Assembly (NCBI GenBank): GCA_019359015.1
Contig: JAHHID010000029.1
Location: forward strand, 1 to 64,000
Source: Spirirestis rafaelensis WJT71-NPBG6
GTDB lineage: Bacteria; Cyanobacteriota; Cyanobacteriia; Cyanobacteriales; Nostocaceae
Reading direction: 5' to 3'
Length of the DNA stretch: 64,000 bases
Part shown: in pieces, positions 33,865 through 42,816 of the stretch
How the letters are laid out: each line of letters starts with the position of its first letter
How positions within the stretch are numbered: position 1 is the stretch's first letter
Notes under the pieces: model-generated
The model's database searches: none
Seen by the model: only the letters and a program-made list of their open reading frames with translations
What the model was told of the DNA's origin: nothing
Program-made: the position numbers and the translations under genes

Positions 33865-34938
33865 ATGTCTAAAGTAGAATATTTTTTATTAACTCGCGTT
33901 TTACTTCACTTCGAGAAAAGAGCTAACAATATTGTCAGCGATATTTCTGCTGCTGCTTTTAGTGATGATGGTAGCTTGTGGATTGGTTCTGATGAAATGG
34001 TTGGGGTTGAGCGTCTTTCTCCCACAGGTTGCCATAGTTATGGCAAGCATCAACGTTTTTTATTAAAAGATTATATCGAGTTATTAGATGATGACGAAAT
34101 TGATATTGAAGGTATGGATTTCGCGGGTGGCTATCTTTGGTTAACTGGTTCTCACAGTACTAAACGAAAGAAACCTAAAGGAAAAGATTTAGAAACCGAT
34201 TTAGAAAGACTTGCTACCATTACCACCGATCTCAACCGTTTTATTTTGGCAAGGATTCCCGTTGTCAATGGCGAGTTGATTAAATCTTGCGTTCCCGTTG
34301 AAGGAGAAACCCTAACGGCAGCTTCTTTGCAAATAATCGACCAGCGCAATTTGTTGTTTGAGGCTTTAAAAGAAGACGTACATTTGAAGCCATTTATTAC
34401 TGGAGGAATACCTTCTAAAGATAACGGTTTGGATGTCGAAGGTTTAGCGATGGCAAGTAATAATCGCCTTTTTCTAGGTTTGCGCGGACCTGTATTGCGG
34501 GGGTGGGCTATGATTCTAGAAATACAAGTAACAGAATTCGAGCCTGGTGTTCTCGTGCTGCAAGAAATGACCGATAAAGGTGCAAAATACAAAAAGCATT
34601 TTCTCAATTTGAATGGTTTGGGGATACGAGAATTATGTTTGCAAGGGGAAGATTTGATTATCTTGGCGGGACCGACGATGGATTTAGAAGGAGAAATGCA
34701 AGTTTTTCGCTGGAAAAATGCTTTAGATGCTTCGGGTGATAGTATTCACGAACAGGATAAGGATAGTTTGTTTCCCTTATTTGACTTACCTTTTACTGTT
34801 GGTTTTGACCATGCTGAAGGTTTGGCGTTATATTCTTGCTGGGGAGAAAAGAATAGCTTGATGGTATTTTACGATTCACCACGCGATCGGCGTCTGCCAG
34901 AGGACAAACAAATACTGGTCGATGTTTTTCAAATTTAG
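33865..34938 (+). CDS. DUF3616 family protein, beta-propeller-like
   Basis: A 357-residue soluble protein. ISAAAFSDDGSLWIGSDEMVGVERL, DIEGMDFAGGYLWLTGSHS, DVEGLAMASNNRLFLGLRGPVLRGWA and FDHAEGLAL are spaced like blades of a beta-propeller and match DUF3616, an uncharacterised family. The E-G-[LM] motif repeated three times (DIEGM, DVEGL, HAEGL) may line a common site. No signal peptide. Monocistronic; the start at 33865 has weak Shine-Dalgarno support. Confidence 0.78.
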   Translation: MSKVEYFLLTRVLLHFEKRANNIVSDISAAAFSDDGSLWIGSDEMVGVERLSPTGCHSYGKHQRFLLKDYIELLDDDEIDIEGMDFAGGYLWLTGSHSTKRKKPKGKDLETDLERLATITTDLNRFILARIPVVNGELIKSCVPVEGETLTAASLQIIDQRNLLFEALKEDVHLKPFITGGIPSKDNGLDVEGLAMASNNRLFLGLRGPVLRGWAMILEIQVTEFEPGVLVLQEMTDKGAKYKKHFLNLNGLGIRELCLQGEDLIILAGPTMDLEGEMQVFRWKNALDASGDSIHEQDKDSLFPLFDLPFTVGFDHAEGLALYSCWGEKNSLMVFYDSPRDRRLPEDKQILVDVFQI

Positions 34939-35005
34939 GACTGTATTAAATTAATTAAGTTAAGAGTTAAAATTTAGTAACTCTTAACTCCTAACTCATA
35001 ACTAT

Positions 35006-35389
35006 TTAATACTTTAAACTCGAAGCAGCAAAAGCCAAAGCACCCCAACCGGCAATAAAAGCTGCACCTCCTAGTGGTGCGATCGCTCCCAGTATTTTCA
35101 CATTTGTTAACGACAGAGCATACAAGCTACCTGAGAACAAAGTAATCCCAATAATGAACAGCCACCCACTTGCTAACAAACTTGGTGGCGGAGATTCTTG
35201 GTAGATGGTCAATAGTAGCGCTACTAACAATAATGCCAGAGCGTGGTACATTTGATAACGCGCGGCGGTTTCAAAAATTTCGAGCGATCGCTCGCTAATT
35301 TTCTCGCGCAATGCATGAGAAGCAAAGGCACCACCGGCAACCGACAAACCGCCCAAAATAGCACCTATACTCAAAAAAATTTGCGTCAT
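35006..35389 (-). CDS. DUF423 family membrane protein (YgdD-like)
   Basis: A 127-residue integral membrane protein with four predicted helices. GAILGGLSVAGGAFASHALR (about residues 7-26), ETAARYQMYHALALLLVALL (about 40-59), LFSGSLYALSL (about 84-94) and the C-terminal APLGGAAFIAGWGALAFAA match the DUF423 family, found across bacteria, with no proven function. Single gene converging on the DUF3616 gene. Confidence 0.88.
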   Translation of the reverse strand: MTQIFLSIGAILGGLSVAGGAFASHALREKISERSLEIFETAARYQMYHALALLLVALLLTIYQESPPPSLLASGWLFIIGITLFSGSLYALSLTNVKILGAIAPLGGAAFIAGWGALAFAASSLKY

Positions 35390-35419
35390 GGAGTTATCCC
35401 AATTTCGCTGTTTTATGGT

Positions 35420-35905
35420 TTAAACATCAAAATGATAAGAGATTGCGCCATCCTCGCTTACTTTAAAGTTAGCATGAAATTCTTGGGCTTTTTCATCTAA
35501 ATATTCTCTGGCGACGGCAGCTGGAAGCTGTGACTGCATTGCAAAGCTTAAAACGGTGACACGTCCATTGTTTTCAGTCAGCATTCGATAAAAAAGAGAT
35601 TGCAAGCGATCGCTTACCTGTTGATCAATCATTTTTTTCTCTTGTTGACTATCACGGTACAATCCAAATGCTAGCCATCCCCCCAGTACTAAAGTCGGAA
35701 CGCCAAAAACTAAACCGCCTATAATACTATTATCATCAGGATAAGTAGCATTTGGATAATCAAGTTCTTGCTCAAAATCTATCGGTAATCGACGGGATGC
35801 GTTCTCTATAGCGATTTTGTTAAATAGCGCTGAAACTGATAGCGTCATAAACATAAATCCGAGTGTAAGCAGCCATCCAGAAGCTAATTTTCCTGCTGTC
35901 TTCAT
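35420..35905 (-). CDS. two-span membrane protein with cytoplasmic helical domain, paralogue A
   Basis: A 161-residue protein from ATG 35905 (gaaagtgg upstream; the open frame continues to 35950 without a better start). Hydrophobic helices at about 8-27 and 63-82 flank an acidic, Asn/Asp-rich loop. The C-terminal domain (about 95-161: LQSLFYRMLTENNGRVTVLSFAMQSQLPAAVAREYLDEKAQEF) looks like a small winged-helix fold. It is clearly related to the next gene (36003-36425) and the two form a tandem duplication. Function unknown. Confidence 0.65.
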   Translation of the reverse strand: MKTAGKLASGWLLTLGFMFMTLSVSALFNKIAIENASRRLPIDFEQELDYPNATYPDDNSIIGGLVFGVPTLVLGGWLAFGLYRDSQQEKKMIDQQVSDRLQSLFYRMLTENNGRVTVLSFAMQSQLPAAVAREYLDEKAQEFHANFKVSEDGAISYHFDV

Positions 35906-36002
35906 AGTTCCACTTTCAAGAATGAACTTTGTTTGTGATTCTAGCCTCACTTGCCAAAAGCTTCCACTAAGAAAGTGCTCTTAGTGAGGAGTGGGCAATT
36001 AC

Positions 36003-36425
36003 TTAAAGATGAAACAGGTAACTAATGTTGCCTTTATCACTTGCTTCAAAAGTAGCGTTAAACTCTTTAGCTTTTTGATCCAGATATTGTTTAGCTTGTT
36101 CCCCAGATAGTTGTGCTTCCATCGCTAACTGCAAGACGGTAATTCTACCATTATCGGCTTTGAGCATTTGATAAAAAGTAGAATCTAAGCGATCGCGTAA
36201 CAATTTTTCATGTCTTCGACGTAACTTCCAAAGCGTGTAACCTCCCCCTGCTGCTAATGGGACACCTAAGGCTATTCCTGCAAAAAAAGTATCTGTCGCC
36301 TCTTGCTGTTCTATGGTAGTCTGATCTTTATCTGCTAACTGCGATAAGGCAGAAGCACTCATCATCAAACATATAAATCCGAAAGTAAGCAAAAAGCCAG
36401 CAGTTAGTTTGGTGAGAAATCTCAT
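36003..36425 (-). CDS. two-span membrane protein with cytoplasmic helical domain, paralogue B
   Basis: A 140-residue protein with helices at about 8-27 and 47-64 and the same C-terminal module as its neighbour: LDSTFYQMLKADNGRITVLQLAMEAQLSGEQAKQYLDQKAKEFNATFEASDKGNISYLFHL. The two proteins share the order helix, polar loop, helix, basic stretch, module; the polar loop is shorter here. It lies 97 bases upstream of paralogue A and 43 bases downstream of chlM. Confidence 0.65.
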   Translation of the reverse strand: MRFLTKLTAGFLLTFGFICLMMSASALSQLADKDQTTIEQQEATDTFFAGIALGVPLAAGGGYTLWKLRRRHEKLLRDRLDSTFYQMLKADNGRITVLQLAMEAQLSGEQAKQYLDQKAKEFNATFEASDKGNISYLFHL

Positions 36426-36468
36426 AATCGCTGCAAAATATAAGAGTTATATCGCAGCGATCTTAACC

Positions 36469-37155
36469 TCACTTACGCGTAGCTTCCAGTATTCGCGAAA
36501 AGTAAAAGCGAGTCCGAGTCATTGACTGTCTTTCCACGGTAAAGCCGTTTTTTTGCAGTATTTTTACTACATCAGCTTCACGATGCAAGTAAGCACGAGT
36601 TGCTTTACTTGGTCCTGGGAAAAAACTGCCTATTTTTTTCAGTATAGTAAGGGCGAAAGTTTTAGGCGCAAAGCTGAGAATTACTCGCGACTGTGCTAAA
36701 GAACACAGATGAGAAATCATTTCATCTGCTTTTTCTTGAGGATAGTGGATGAGAACATCCAAGCAAATAACTGTATGATAACTACCACTCAACCCTTCTA
36801 AATCTTGGACGGCAAAAGTCGGATTATCGCTTTGTCCTAAAGTTCCTAAAGCTCTATCCTTTGCTTCACCCACCATTTTGTCAGAAATATCGCTTGCATA
36901 AACTTTCGCATTATCTGCCGCTAGGGGGATGCTAAGACTACCCACACCACATCCAGCATCGCAGACTGATATTTCGGCTAAATTGCTATCAGCTTTTAAC
37001 CAGCTAAGGACTGTATCGACAGTTTGCTGATGTCCGTTGCGGATGTCTAGCTGAACTTTGTTAACTTCGCCATCACCATAAATACGTCTCCAGCGGTCGA
37101 AGCCTGTGGAATTGAAATAATTTTTAACAATTGTTTTATCGTCGGTTGCGTTCAT
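36469..37155 (-). CDS. chlM: magnesium-protoporphyrin IX methyltransferase
   Basis: A 228-residue SAM methyltransferase of chlorophyll biosynthesis, converting Mg-protoporphyrin IX to its monomethyl ester. VKNYFNSTGFDRWRRIYGDGEVNKVQLDIR opens the protein as in other ChlM/BchM, the SAM motif I is VCDAGCGVGSLSIPLA (about residues 64-79), and FAPKTFALTILKKIGSFFPGPSKATRAYLH is the family C-terminal signature. Normal cyanobacterial length. It heads a leftward group with the two paralogous membrane proteins, though co-transcription is not certain. Confidence 0.92.
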   Translation of the reverse strand: MNATDDKTIVKNYFNSTGFDRWRRIYGDGEVNKVQLDIRNGHQQTVDTVLSWLKADSNLAEISVCDAGCGVGSLSIPLAADNAKVYASDISDKMVGEAKDRALGTLGQSDNPTFAVQDLEGLSGSYHTVICLDVLIHYPQEKADEMISHLCSLAQSRVILSFAPKTFALTILKKIGSFFPGPSKATRAYLHREADVVKILQKNGFTVERQSMTRTRFYFSRILEATRK

Positions 37156-37277
37156 ACAGCTGAATTTTCATGGGTTCCCAATCGTTAAAGTTATCATTGA
37201 TGGGAGGCGCTAATAACGCAGAAAATATAGATTTTTTATGACTTAGAGTCGCCCAAACGCAGAGAAAGATTTTATAA

Positions 37278-38474
37278 TCAGGACTTTTGCAATAAGTTTA
37301 ACCGTTGCCAAGTTAGGTCTTTTGTTGTTTCATCGAAATGCCAGCGTAATAAGTTTGCGGGTTGATTTGGAGAAATTCCAAGAGAAGCGTTCCGCAAGGT
37401 TGCCGTACTCGGCATCGCTTGTCTTGGTGCTTCGGTTGCGAGAATTATTGCAGTTTCCACATCACAAATTCCCCATTTAACCAAGTTTTGCACTCCCACT
37501 AATAAGGGTAAAGTCGTCCCCGATAAAGTTCCATCTGGCAATGTTGCTGTGCCATTTTTGACTTCAATTTGCCGAGTATCCCAAGGATAAACCCCATCAG
37601 GAAGTCCCAAAGGCGATAAAGCATCACTTACTAAAAAAAGTCCTTTGTGAGAACTGGCGCGTAGTAGAATTTGTAGCATAATCGGCGAAACATGTTCACC
37701 ATCGGCAATAAAACCACACATGACATCAGGATGGATAATTGCTGCACCTAATAATCCCGGTTGGCGATGATGTAATGATGGCATAGCGTTAAAAGCATGA
37801 GTCACCATCGTTGCACCTAGTTTAAAGGCATCTTCGGCTTCTGTGGCGGTGGCTTGGGAATGTCCTAAACTAACGGTAATGCCCTTTGAACGCAAGTAAG
37901 GAATGACTTCACCAGTGGGATCTAACTCTGGTGCTAGGGTAATGACTTTGATAATCTGGGCATAATCGCCCAAAACCCGCTTTACTTCTTCAATTGTTAA
38001 AGGTAACAGATATTCTGCTGGATGTGCGCCGCGTTTTTGCAAGTTCAAAAATGGTCCCTCTAGATGTACACCAAGAATTTGGGAACCTGATTTTTGACGA
38101 GAAATAAAATCAGCGATGACCGCAAGCGATCGCTGAATATTATCCACCGAAGTTGTCACCAGTGTCGGTAAAAATCCATCTACCCCCACATTCTGGAGAT
38201 ATTCACAGATTTTCTGGAGAAAGTCGAAATTTTCAGCTTTTAATTCCGGAAATGCCAACCCCAGCGCACCATTAATCTGTAAATCGACGCCACCCAAGGA
38301 AACCCAATCACCACGAATATCTAGCAATTCCAAGCCAGGAGGTGCAACCGATTTGAAAACTGTAGTCATTGGCAAAATTTGCTCAATTATACCCTCACGA
38401 ACCAAGAGCATCTGCAAATCTTTGTATCCCGGCACTCTAGCGTTGATAATATTTATGGGTGTTGCTTTGCTCAT
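37278..38474 (-). CDS. nagA: N-acetylglucosamine-6-phosphate deacetylase
   Basis: A 398-residue amidohydrolase that deacetylates GlcNAc-6-phosphate in amino-sugar recycling. Metal and substrate motifs: HLEGPFLN (about residues 140-147), SLGHSQATATEAE (about 201-213), THAFNAM (about 222-228), GFIADGEHV (about 258-266) and the catalytic Asp in VSDALSPLGLPDG (about 286). Normal length. Divergent from purE with only 33 bases between the start codons, so the two promoters must overlap or lie inside the genes. Confidence 0.9.
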   Translation of the reverse strand: MSKATPINIINARVPGYKDLQMLLVREGIIEQILPMTTVFKSVAPPGLELLDIRGDWVSLGGVDLQINGALGLAFPELKAENFDFLQKICEYLQNVGVDGFLPTLVTTSVDNIQRSLAVIADFISRQKSGSQILGVHLEGPFLNLQKRGAHPAEYLLPLTIEEVKRVLGDYAQIIKVITLAPELDPTGEVIPYLRSKGITVSLGHSQATATEAEDAFKLGATMVTHAFNAMPSLHHRQPGLLGAAIIHPDVMCGFIADGEHVSPIMLQILLRASSHKGLFLVSDALSPLGLPDGVYPWDTRQIEVKNGTATLPDGTLSGTTLPLLVGVQNLVKWGICDVETAIILATEAPRQAMPSTATLRNASLGISPNQPANLLRWHFDETTKDLTWQRLNLLQKS

Positions 38475-38507
38475 CAGGTTAATCCAAAATCCAAAATCTA
38501 AAATCCT

Positions 38508-39023
38508 ATGACTTCCCTTGTCGGTATTATTATGGGCAGCGATTCCGATTTACCCACCATGCAGGGTGCGATCGCTATTTGTGAAGAATTTGGCGTTAAG
38601 AGCGAAGTTGCCATTGTCAGCGCTCATCGTACACCAGAACGCATGGTAAATTACGCCCAACTTGCACATCAACGCGGTATTAAAGTGATTATCGCCGGTG
38701 CTGGTGGTGCTGCTCATCTTCCCGGAATGGTTGCATCTTTAACCCCACTTCCGGTTATCGGTGTTCCCGTTCCCAGTCGTCACTTACAAGGAATTGATTC
38801 CTTGTATTCGATTGTACAGATGCCTGCTGGTATCCCCGTTGCAACCGTGGCAATAGGTAATGCCACAAATGCGGGACTTTTGGCAATTCAAATTCTCGCT
38901 ACCCACCAACCCGAATTACTCGAAAAAATCCAAAAATATCGCCAAAATCTCTGCGAATCGGTAATGGCAAAGCAAGCGAAGTTAGAACAATTAGGCTGGG
39001 AAAAATATTTGCAACAGATGTAA
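38508..39023 (+). CDS. purE: N5-carboxyaminoimidazole ribonucleotide mutase
   Basis: A 171-residue class I PurE, which converts N5-CAIR to CAIR in purine synthesis. Signature loops: [12 protein letters not shown] (about residues 7-18), SAHRTPERM (about 39-47, catalytic His) and [15 protein letters not shown] (about 63-77). Full length. Divergent from nagA. Confidence 0.95.
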   Translation: MTSLVGIIMGSDSDLPTMQGAIAICEEFGVKSEVAIVSAHRTPERMVNYAQLAHQRGIKVIIAGAGGAAHLPGMVASLTPLPVIGVPVPSRHLQGIDSLYSIVQMPAGIPVATVAIGNATNAGLLAIQILATHQPELLEKIQKYRQNLCESVMAKQAKLEQLGWEKYLQQM

Positions 39024-39858
39024 TATCCGTTCTTTATTTAGAATTAACTATACCTAATGAAAAGATTCTTTTGTGTAACTTGTATAAAAAGATATAAAGT
39101 ATCTCCTTGATAACAGCAGTAGCTTTATCTGTTTGTAAAAATTATTAACTTATTTTATGCAAATTTCATAATTTCTTGACTTATAGATCCTAATGTCCGA
39201 AAATGCTGACACTGTAACGGATACAGTTACTTTTTTTAGGCATGCTGATGCATCCAAGTAGCAGTAAAAGCTAGAAAATTGTATTTAACACTACAGAATT
39301 ACTATTTGGCTTAATAGAAAATCAATCAACTTTATTAGTGGATTCACCAAACTTTTGAACAAAAAACAGCACTGAACCTTTGCGAGTTTCTGCTGCGGGG
39401 TTAATTGGACAAAGAAAAAGCTAAAACCATAAGTTGTGAGTATTTTATCCTTTACACTTGAGACTTTTTTAGCAAAGGTTTCTGTAATAGGATATTGGGA
39501 ATTATTGCTATTAATTAGTAACTAATCTCGAATCCCTAACTTGACAAGTTAAAAAAATTAACCTGCCAAAGAATAATTATTAAAGAGCCAATGAAGGATG
39601 CTTGACTGTTTTACAAAATACATAATAATTTATTAATAATCTCCGTAAAATTTACAGAGAGAGATAGCACCAGTTTATTGATTACTACTCTGGTTATTTG
39701 GCTTTTTGATTTTCACACAATCAATTGCCAGTGATGAGAATAAACAAGTTTCAACAACCAACTTGCCCGAATGGCAAATATCAAAGACGACTTGTTTCGC
39801 TTTTGGCGTTAGCGCTTTGTTGCTTAAGGTATTTTTTCAGTTAGTGATACTTAAAGGC
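39024..39858. other. long AT-rich leader upstream of the ammonium transporter gene
   Basis: About 680-830 bases without a firm gene. An inverted repeat actgta-acgga-tacagt lies at 39211-39227 and a similar short GTA-N5-TAC palindrome (gtaaaatttac) at 39645-39655. tttgtaaaaattattaac near 39133 is one base off the NtcA consensus GTA-N8-TAC; no perfect NtcA site was found. The frame of the transporter is open back to TTG 39706, so part of this may be coding. Confidence 0.4.
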
Positions 39859-41454
39859 ATGATGTTAAAAGTTACACGAAAAAACAAATCGAAAACTAGC
39901 AGTAGACATCAAGAGAAGAGAACACAATCCAACTCAATTGTCAATAGATTTAATCTAGCAATTAAACGACTATCTCCGAGTTGGCAAGCTTGCTTACCGA
40001 TCGCTTGTTTGATTGTGTTGGCGTGGGGTTGTGCAGCGGTTGCCCAAACTCCATCAGCAGGACCAACCACAGCGGATCTCAAAGTTGCCCTTGATACATT
40101 ATGGGTAGCGATCGCCGCCTTTTTGGTGTTCTTCATGAACGCTGGTTTTTGTATGTTAGAAACCGGGTTCTGTCGCCAGAAAAACGCAGTCAACGTTCTT
40201 TCTAAAAACTTGATCGTGTTTGCCCTATCCACAGTGGCATTTTGGGCGATCGGTTTTGCCTTGATGTTTGGCGATGGCAATGATTTCATCGGATTGAATG
40301 GGTTTTTCTTAGGAGGAGCCGATAACAGTCCCGCCACCGGAGATGCTTATAAAGGCATCTTCAGTGCCCTAAACTGGGCTGGTGTACCTCTAGCTGCTAA
40401 GTTCTTATTTCAGCTAGTATTCGCCGGCACAGCAGCCACGATTGTTTCCGGGGCAGTTGCCGAAAGAATTAAGTTTGTTGACTTCTTAATCTTTAGCCTT
40501 TTACTCGTAGGCATTGCCTACCCCATTACCGGACACTGGATTTGGGGTGGTGGTTGGTTAGCAGACATGGGCTTCTGGGATTTTGCCGGTTCTACAGTCG
40601 TTCACTCAGTTGGTGGGTGGGGAGCTTTGATGGGAGCAGCATTTCTCGGACCGCGCATTGGCAGATATCAAGATGGGCAAATTAATGCCATTCCCGGTCA
40701 CAACATGAGCATTGCCACCTTAGGCTGCTTGATTTTGTGGTTGGGCTGGTTTGGTTTCAACCCAGGTTCGGTGATGGCTGCCGACCCTGGTGCAATTACC
40801 CACATTGCCTTAACCACCAACATGGCAGGCGCTGTCGGTGGCATTGCAGCCACAGTTACAGCTTGGCTGTATTTGGGTAAGCCAGACCTTTCGATGATTA
40901 TCAATGGTATTTTGGCTGGCTTGGTGGGAATTACAGCATCTTGTGCTTACGTCAGTGTTGGTAGTTCTTTCATCATTGGCTTGATTGCCGGAGTCTTGGT
41001 AGTTTTCTCTGTCACCTTCTTTGACAAACTCCGCATTGATGACCCTGTGGGAGCAACCTCAGTTCACCTAGTTTGTGGTATTTGGGGAACTCTGGCAGTA
41101 GGTTTATTTGCTGTTGGTCCTGGTGGATATCCTTGGATGGTTGACTTGGCAGGTAAGCCAGTCGGACCCCACGGGTTATTCTTTGGTGGTGGTTTGGGCA
41201 CATTGATTCCGCAATTAGTCGGTATTGTCTCGGTAGGCGGCATGACTGTTCTTCTGACCAGCATCTTCTGGATTGCACTCAAGGCTACTTTAGGTATCAG
41301 AGTAACTGCCGAAGAAGAGTTTGAAGGTTTGGATATTGCCGAACATGGTATGGAGGCTTACAACGGATTCCTCAAAGAAGCTGATGGTAGCGGATTTTCT
41401 GATGCAAGTAGCTTCGGAGGGATACCGCACCGGGGGAAACCTAATATCACCTAA
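39859..41454 (+). CDS. amt: ammonium transporter (Amt family)
   Basis: Eleven-helix Amt channel that takes up ammonium. The core begins near [28 protein letters not shown] and shows the family signature ([20 protein letters not shown]), the twin-His region HNMS...GWFGFNPGS, and [10 protein letters not shown]. It has a long N-terminal extension with a probable signal sequence ([22 protein letters not shown]), as in other cyanobacterial Amts. Start uncertain: ATG 39859 or 39862 (531 or 530 residues) or TTG 39706 (582). No glnB lies next to it. A terminator follows at 41473. Confidence 0.9.
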   Translation: MMLKVTRKNKSKTSSRHQEKRTQSNSIVNRFNLAIKRLSPSWQACLPIACLIVLAWGCAAVAQTPSAGPTTADLKVALDTLWVAIAAFLVFFMNAGFCMLETGFCRQKNAVNVLSKNLIVFALSTVAFWAIGFALMFGDGNDFIGLNGFFLGGADNSPATGDAYKGIFSALNWAGVPLAAKFLFQLVFAGTAATIVSGAVAERIKFVDFLIFSLLLVGIAYPITGHWIWGGGWLADMGFWDFAGSTVVHSVGGWGALMGAAFLGPRIGRYQDGQINAIPGHNMSIATLGCLILWLGWFGFNPGSVMAADPGAITHIALTTNMAGAVGGIAATVTAWLYLGKPDLSMIINGILAGLVGITASCAYVSVGSSFIIGLIAGVLVVFSVTFFDKLRIDDPVGATSVHLVCGIWGTLAVGLFAVGPGGYPWMVDLAGKPVGPHGLFFGGGLGTLIPQLVGIVSVGGMTVLLTSIFWIALKATLGIRVTAEEEFEGLDIAEHGMEAYNGFLKEADGSGFSDASSFGGIPHRGKPNIT

Positions 41455-41471
41455 TAGTTGATAATTGTTAG

Positions 41472-41525
41472 TTGTTAGTTGTTTGCTGTTGGCATTTCCA
41501 TTAAGCATCAACTAACAGCTTTTTT
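41472..41525 (+). terminator. terminator after amt
   Basis: Stem gttagttg (41474-41481) / caactaac (41509-41516) followed by agcttttttaa; 20 bases after the stop of the transporter gene. Confidence 0.6.
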
Positions 41526-41605
41526 AATAAACTATCAACAAATAAAAAGCACAAAATTTCATATTTGTATAGTAGCAAGCTAAAAAATTTAAATTTTATC
41601 GCGAT

Positions 41606-41735
41606 ACAGCATTTATGCTGATTTGTGCGGCACTGGTCATGTACCTCGGACCCCGGAAAACATATCCTGACTGCCTCAGCCCTTCCTCACAAGAATACTC
41701 GGTAGGCGTAAAGCTCGGTGGCTGAGGATCTCAAA
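41606..41735 (+). ncRNA. candidate structured small RNA
   Basis: A GC-rich island in an AT-rich gap. Three hairpins can be drawn: cagcat/atgctg (about 41607-41620), atgt...cggaccccgg...acat (about 41639-41662), and a closing cctcagcc (41674-41681) / ggctgagg (41719-41726) stem. There is no ORF and no match to the window's repeats. Cyanobacterial Yfr2-type RNAs have a similar size and two-stem layout, but I cannot confirm that identity. It could also be a leader of the SGNH hydrolase gene 55 bases downstream. Confidence 0.4.
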
Positions 41736-41789
41736 TTCCATTCAAATCATCTAAAATCTGATTCAAAGAATTAGTAAAAATCGCGCCTC

Positions 41790-42701
41790 GTGTCTACTCC
41801 AGCAAAAATTTTTCCTACCTGGGCATTTTTCTCCCTGGTAACTAACGGCATACTCATATTGGCGATCGCCTTGCTAATTTTACGACAGCAGGGTTTGACC
41901 GCTTTTTTTTGGTCTGCACATTCCGCGACACCAGTCAACCACAACAGTCAACCCGAAGTCACACCTGCCCAAATCACACCTAAACTAGGACCTCGCCATA
42001 AATTCAGTTATCCGCAGTGGATAGATGTCCTCAAAAAAGAAGCTAAAGCATCTGCCGAGAAACCTGCCCAGAATTTAAGCATCCTCGCGGGAGATTCTCT
42101 GTCATTGTGGTTTCCTCCAGAGTTATTACCCGAAGACAGAAATTGGCTAAATCAGGGCATTTCTGGAGAAACTAGCAATGGACTATTAAAAAGATTAGAT
42201 TTATTTAACCGCACCCAGCCAAAGACGATTTTTGTGATGATTGGCATTAATGACCTCATCCGGGGGGCAAGCGATGAGACAATTTTAGAGAATCAGCAAC
42301 GAATTATCAGTTACCTGAGAAAGGTGCATCCAAAAGCGCAAATTGTGCTTCAGTCGATTTTGCCGCATGGAGCAGAAGAAGCAACCTGGGAAGGACGAGA
42401 AAAACTGCTGGCTATTCCTAACAGTCGCATTCGCAAATTGAATCTGCAACTGCAAGATATAGCCACAAAAGAGAAGGTAAAATATCTCAACTTGCATCCC
42501 CTGTTTACCAACAAGCAAGGTAATCTTCGTCCCGAATTCTCTACCGATGGCTTACACCTAAATCCCCAAGGCTATCTTGTCTGGAGTTCTGCCTTACAAA
42601 TGTACACTCAGATAGAACTAGACAAGGCAGCCAAGCCAAATAAGGCAGACAAGCCAAATAAGGCAGGCAAGGCAGACAAGGCAGACAAAGTAACAAGGTG
42701 A
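41790..42701 (+). CDS. SGNH/GDSL-family hydrolase, membrane-anchored
   Basis: A 303-residue esterase-like protein starting at GTG 41790. An N-terminal membrane anchor (about residues 9-29) is followed by an SGNH domain: block I AGDSLSLW (Ser nucleophile about 102), block II NQGISGET, block III IGINDL and block V DGLHLNPQGY (Asp and His). Likely acts on acyl groups of cell-wall polysaccharide or lipids outside the membrane; substrate unknown. The last 25 residues are a Lys/Ala/Asp-rich degenerate repeat (KADKPNKAGKADKADK) coded by a gacaaggcag-type DNA repeat and look acquired. Confidence 0.82.
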   Translation: MSTPAKIFPTWAFFSLVTNGILILAIALLILRQQGLTAFFWSAHSATPVNHNSQPEVTPAQITPKLGPRHKFSYPQWIDVLKKEAKASAEKPAQNLSILAGDSLSLWFPPELLPEDRNWLNQGISGETSNGLLKRLDLFNRTQPKTIFVMIGINDLIRGASDETILENQQRIISYLRKVHPKAQIVLQSILPHGAEEATWEGREKLLAIPNSRIRKLNLQLQDIATKEKVKYLNLHPLFTNKQGNLRPEFSTDGLHLNPQGYLVWSSALQMYTQIELDKAAKPNKADKPNKAGKADKADKVTR

Positions 42702-42720
42702 AATTTCTTCCCCCACTTTT

Positions 42721-42750
42721 GTAGAGACGCGAGGAACATCGCGTCTCTAC
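42721..42750. repeat. perfect palindrome of the agagacg family, copy 3
   Basis: Twelve-base arms gtagagacgcga and tcgcgtctctac around ggaaca. The preceding bases acttttg are also shared with the copy at 55466-55495. It lies 66 bases before ispH. Confidence 0.75.
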
Positions 42751-42816
42751 TCCCCGCTTAAATGGTGTCTTTGCGCTCCTACAATAAGACAGAGGAGTCT
42801 CTAACGAAAAAAAACG

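Noticed and set aside
39024-39705. NtcA-regulated promoter before amt
   Set aside because: Expected for an ammonium transporter, but no perfect GTA-N8-TAC was found; only near matches and GTA-N5-TAC dyads, so no NtcA site is claimed.
41606-41735. tRNA, SRP RNA or tmRNA
   Set aside because: No cloverleaf or CCA-type acceptor, no GGAAGCAGC-type SRP loop and no tag-peptide frame could be seen; listed only as an unassigned structured RNA.
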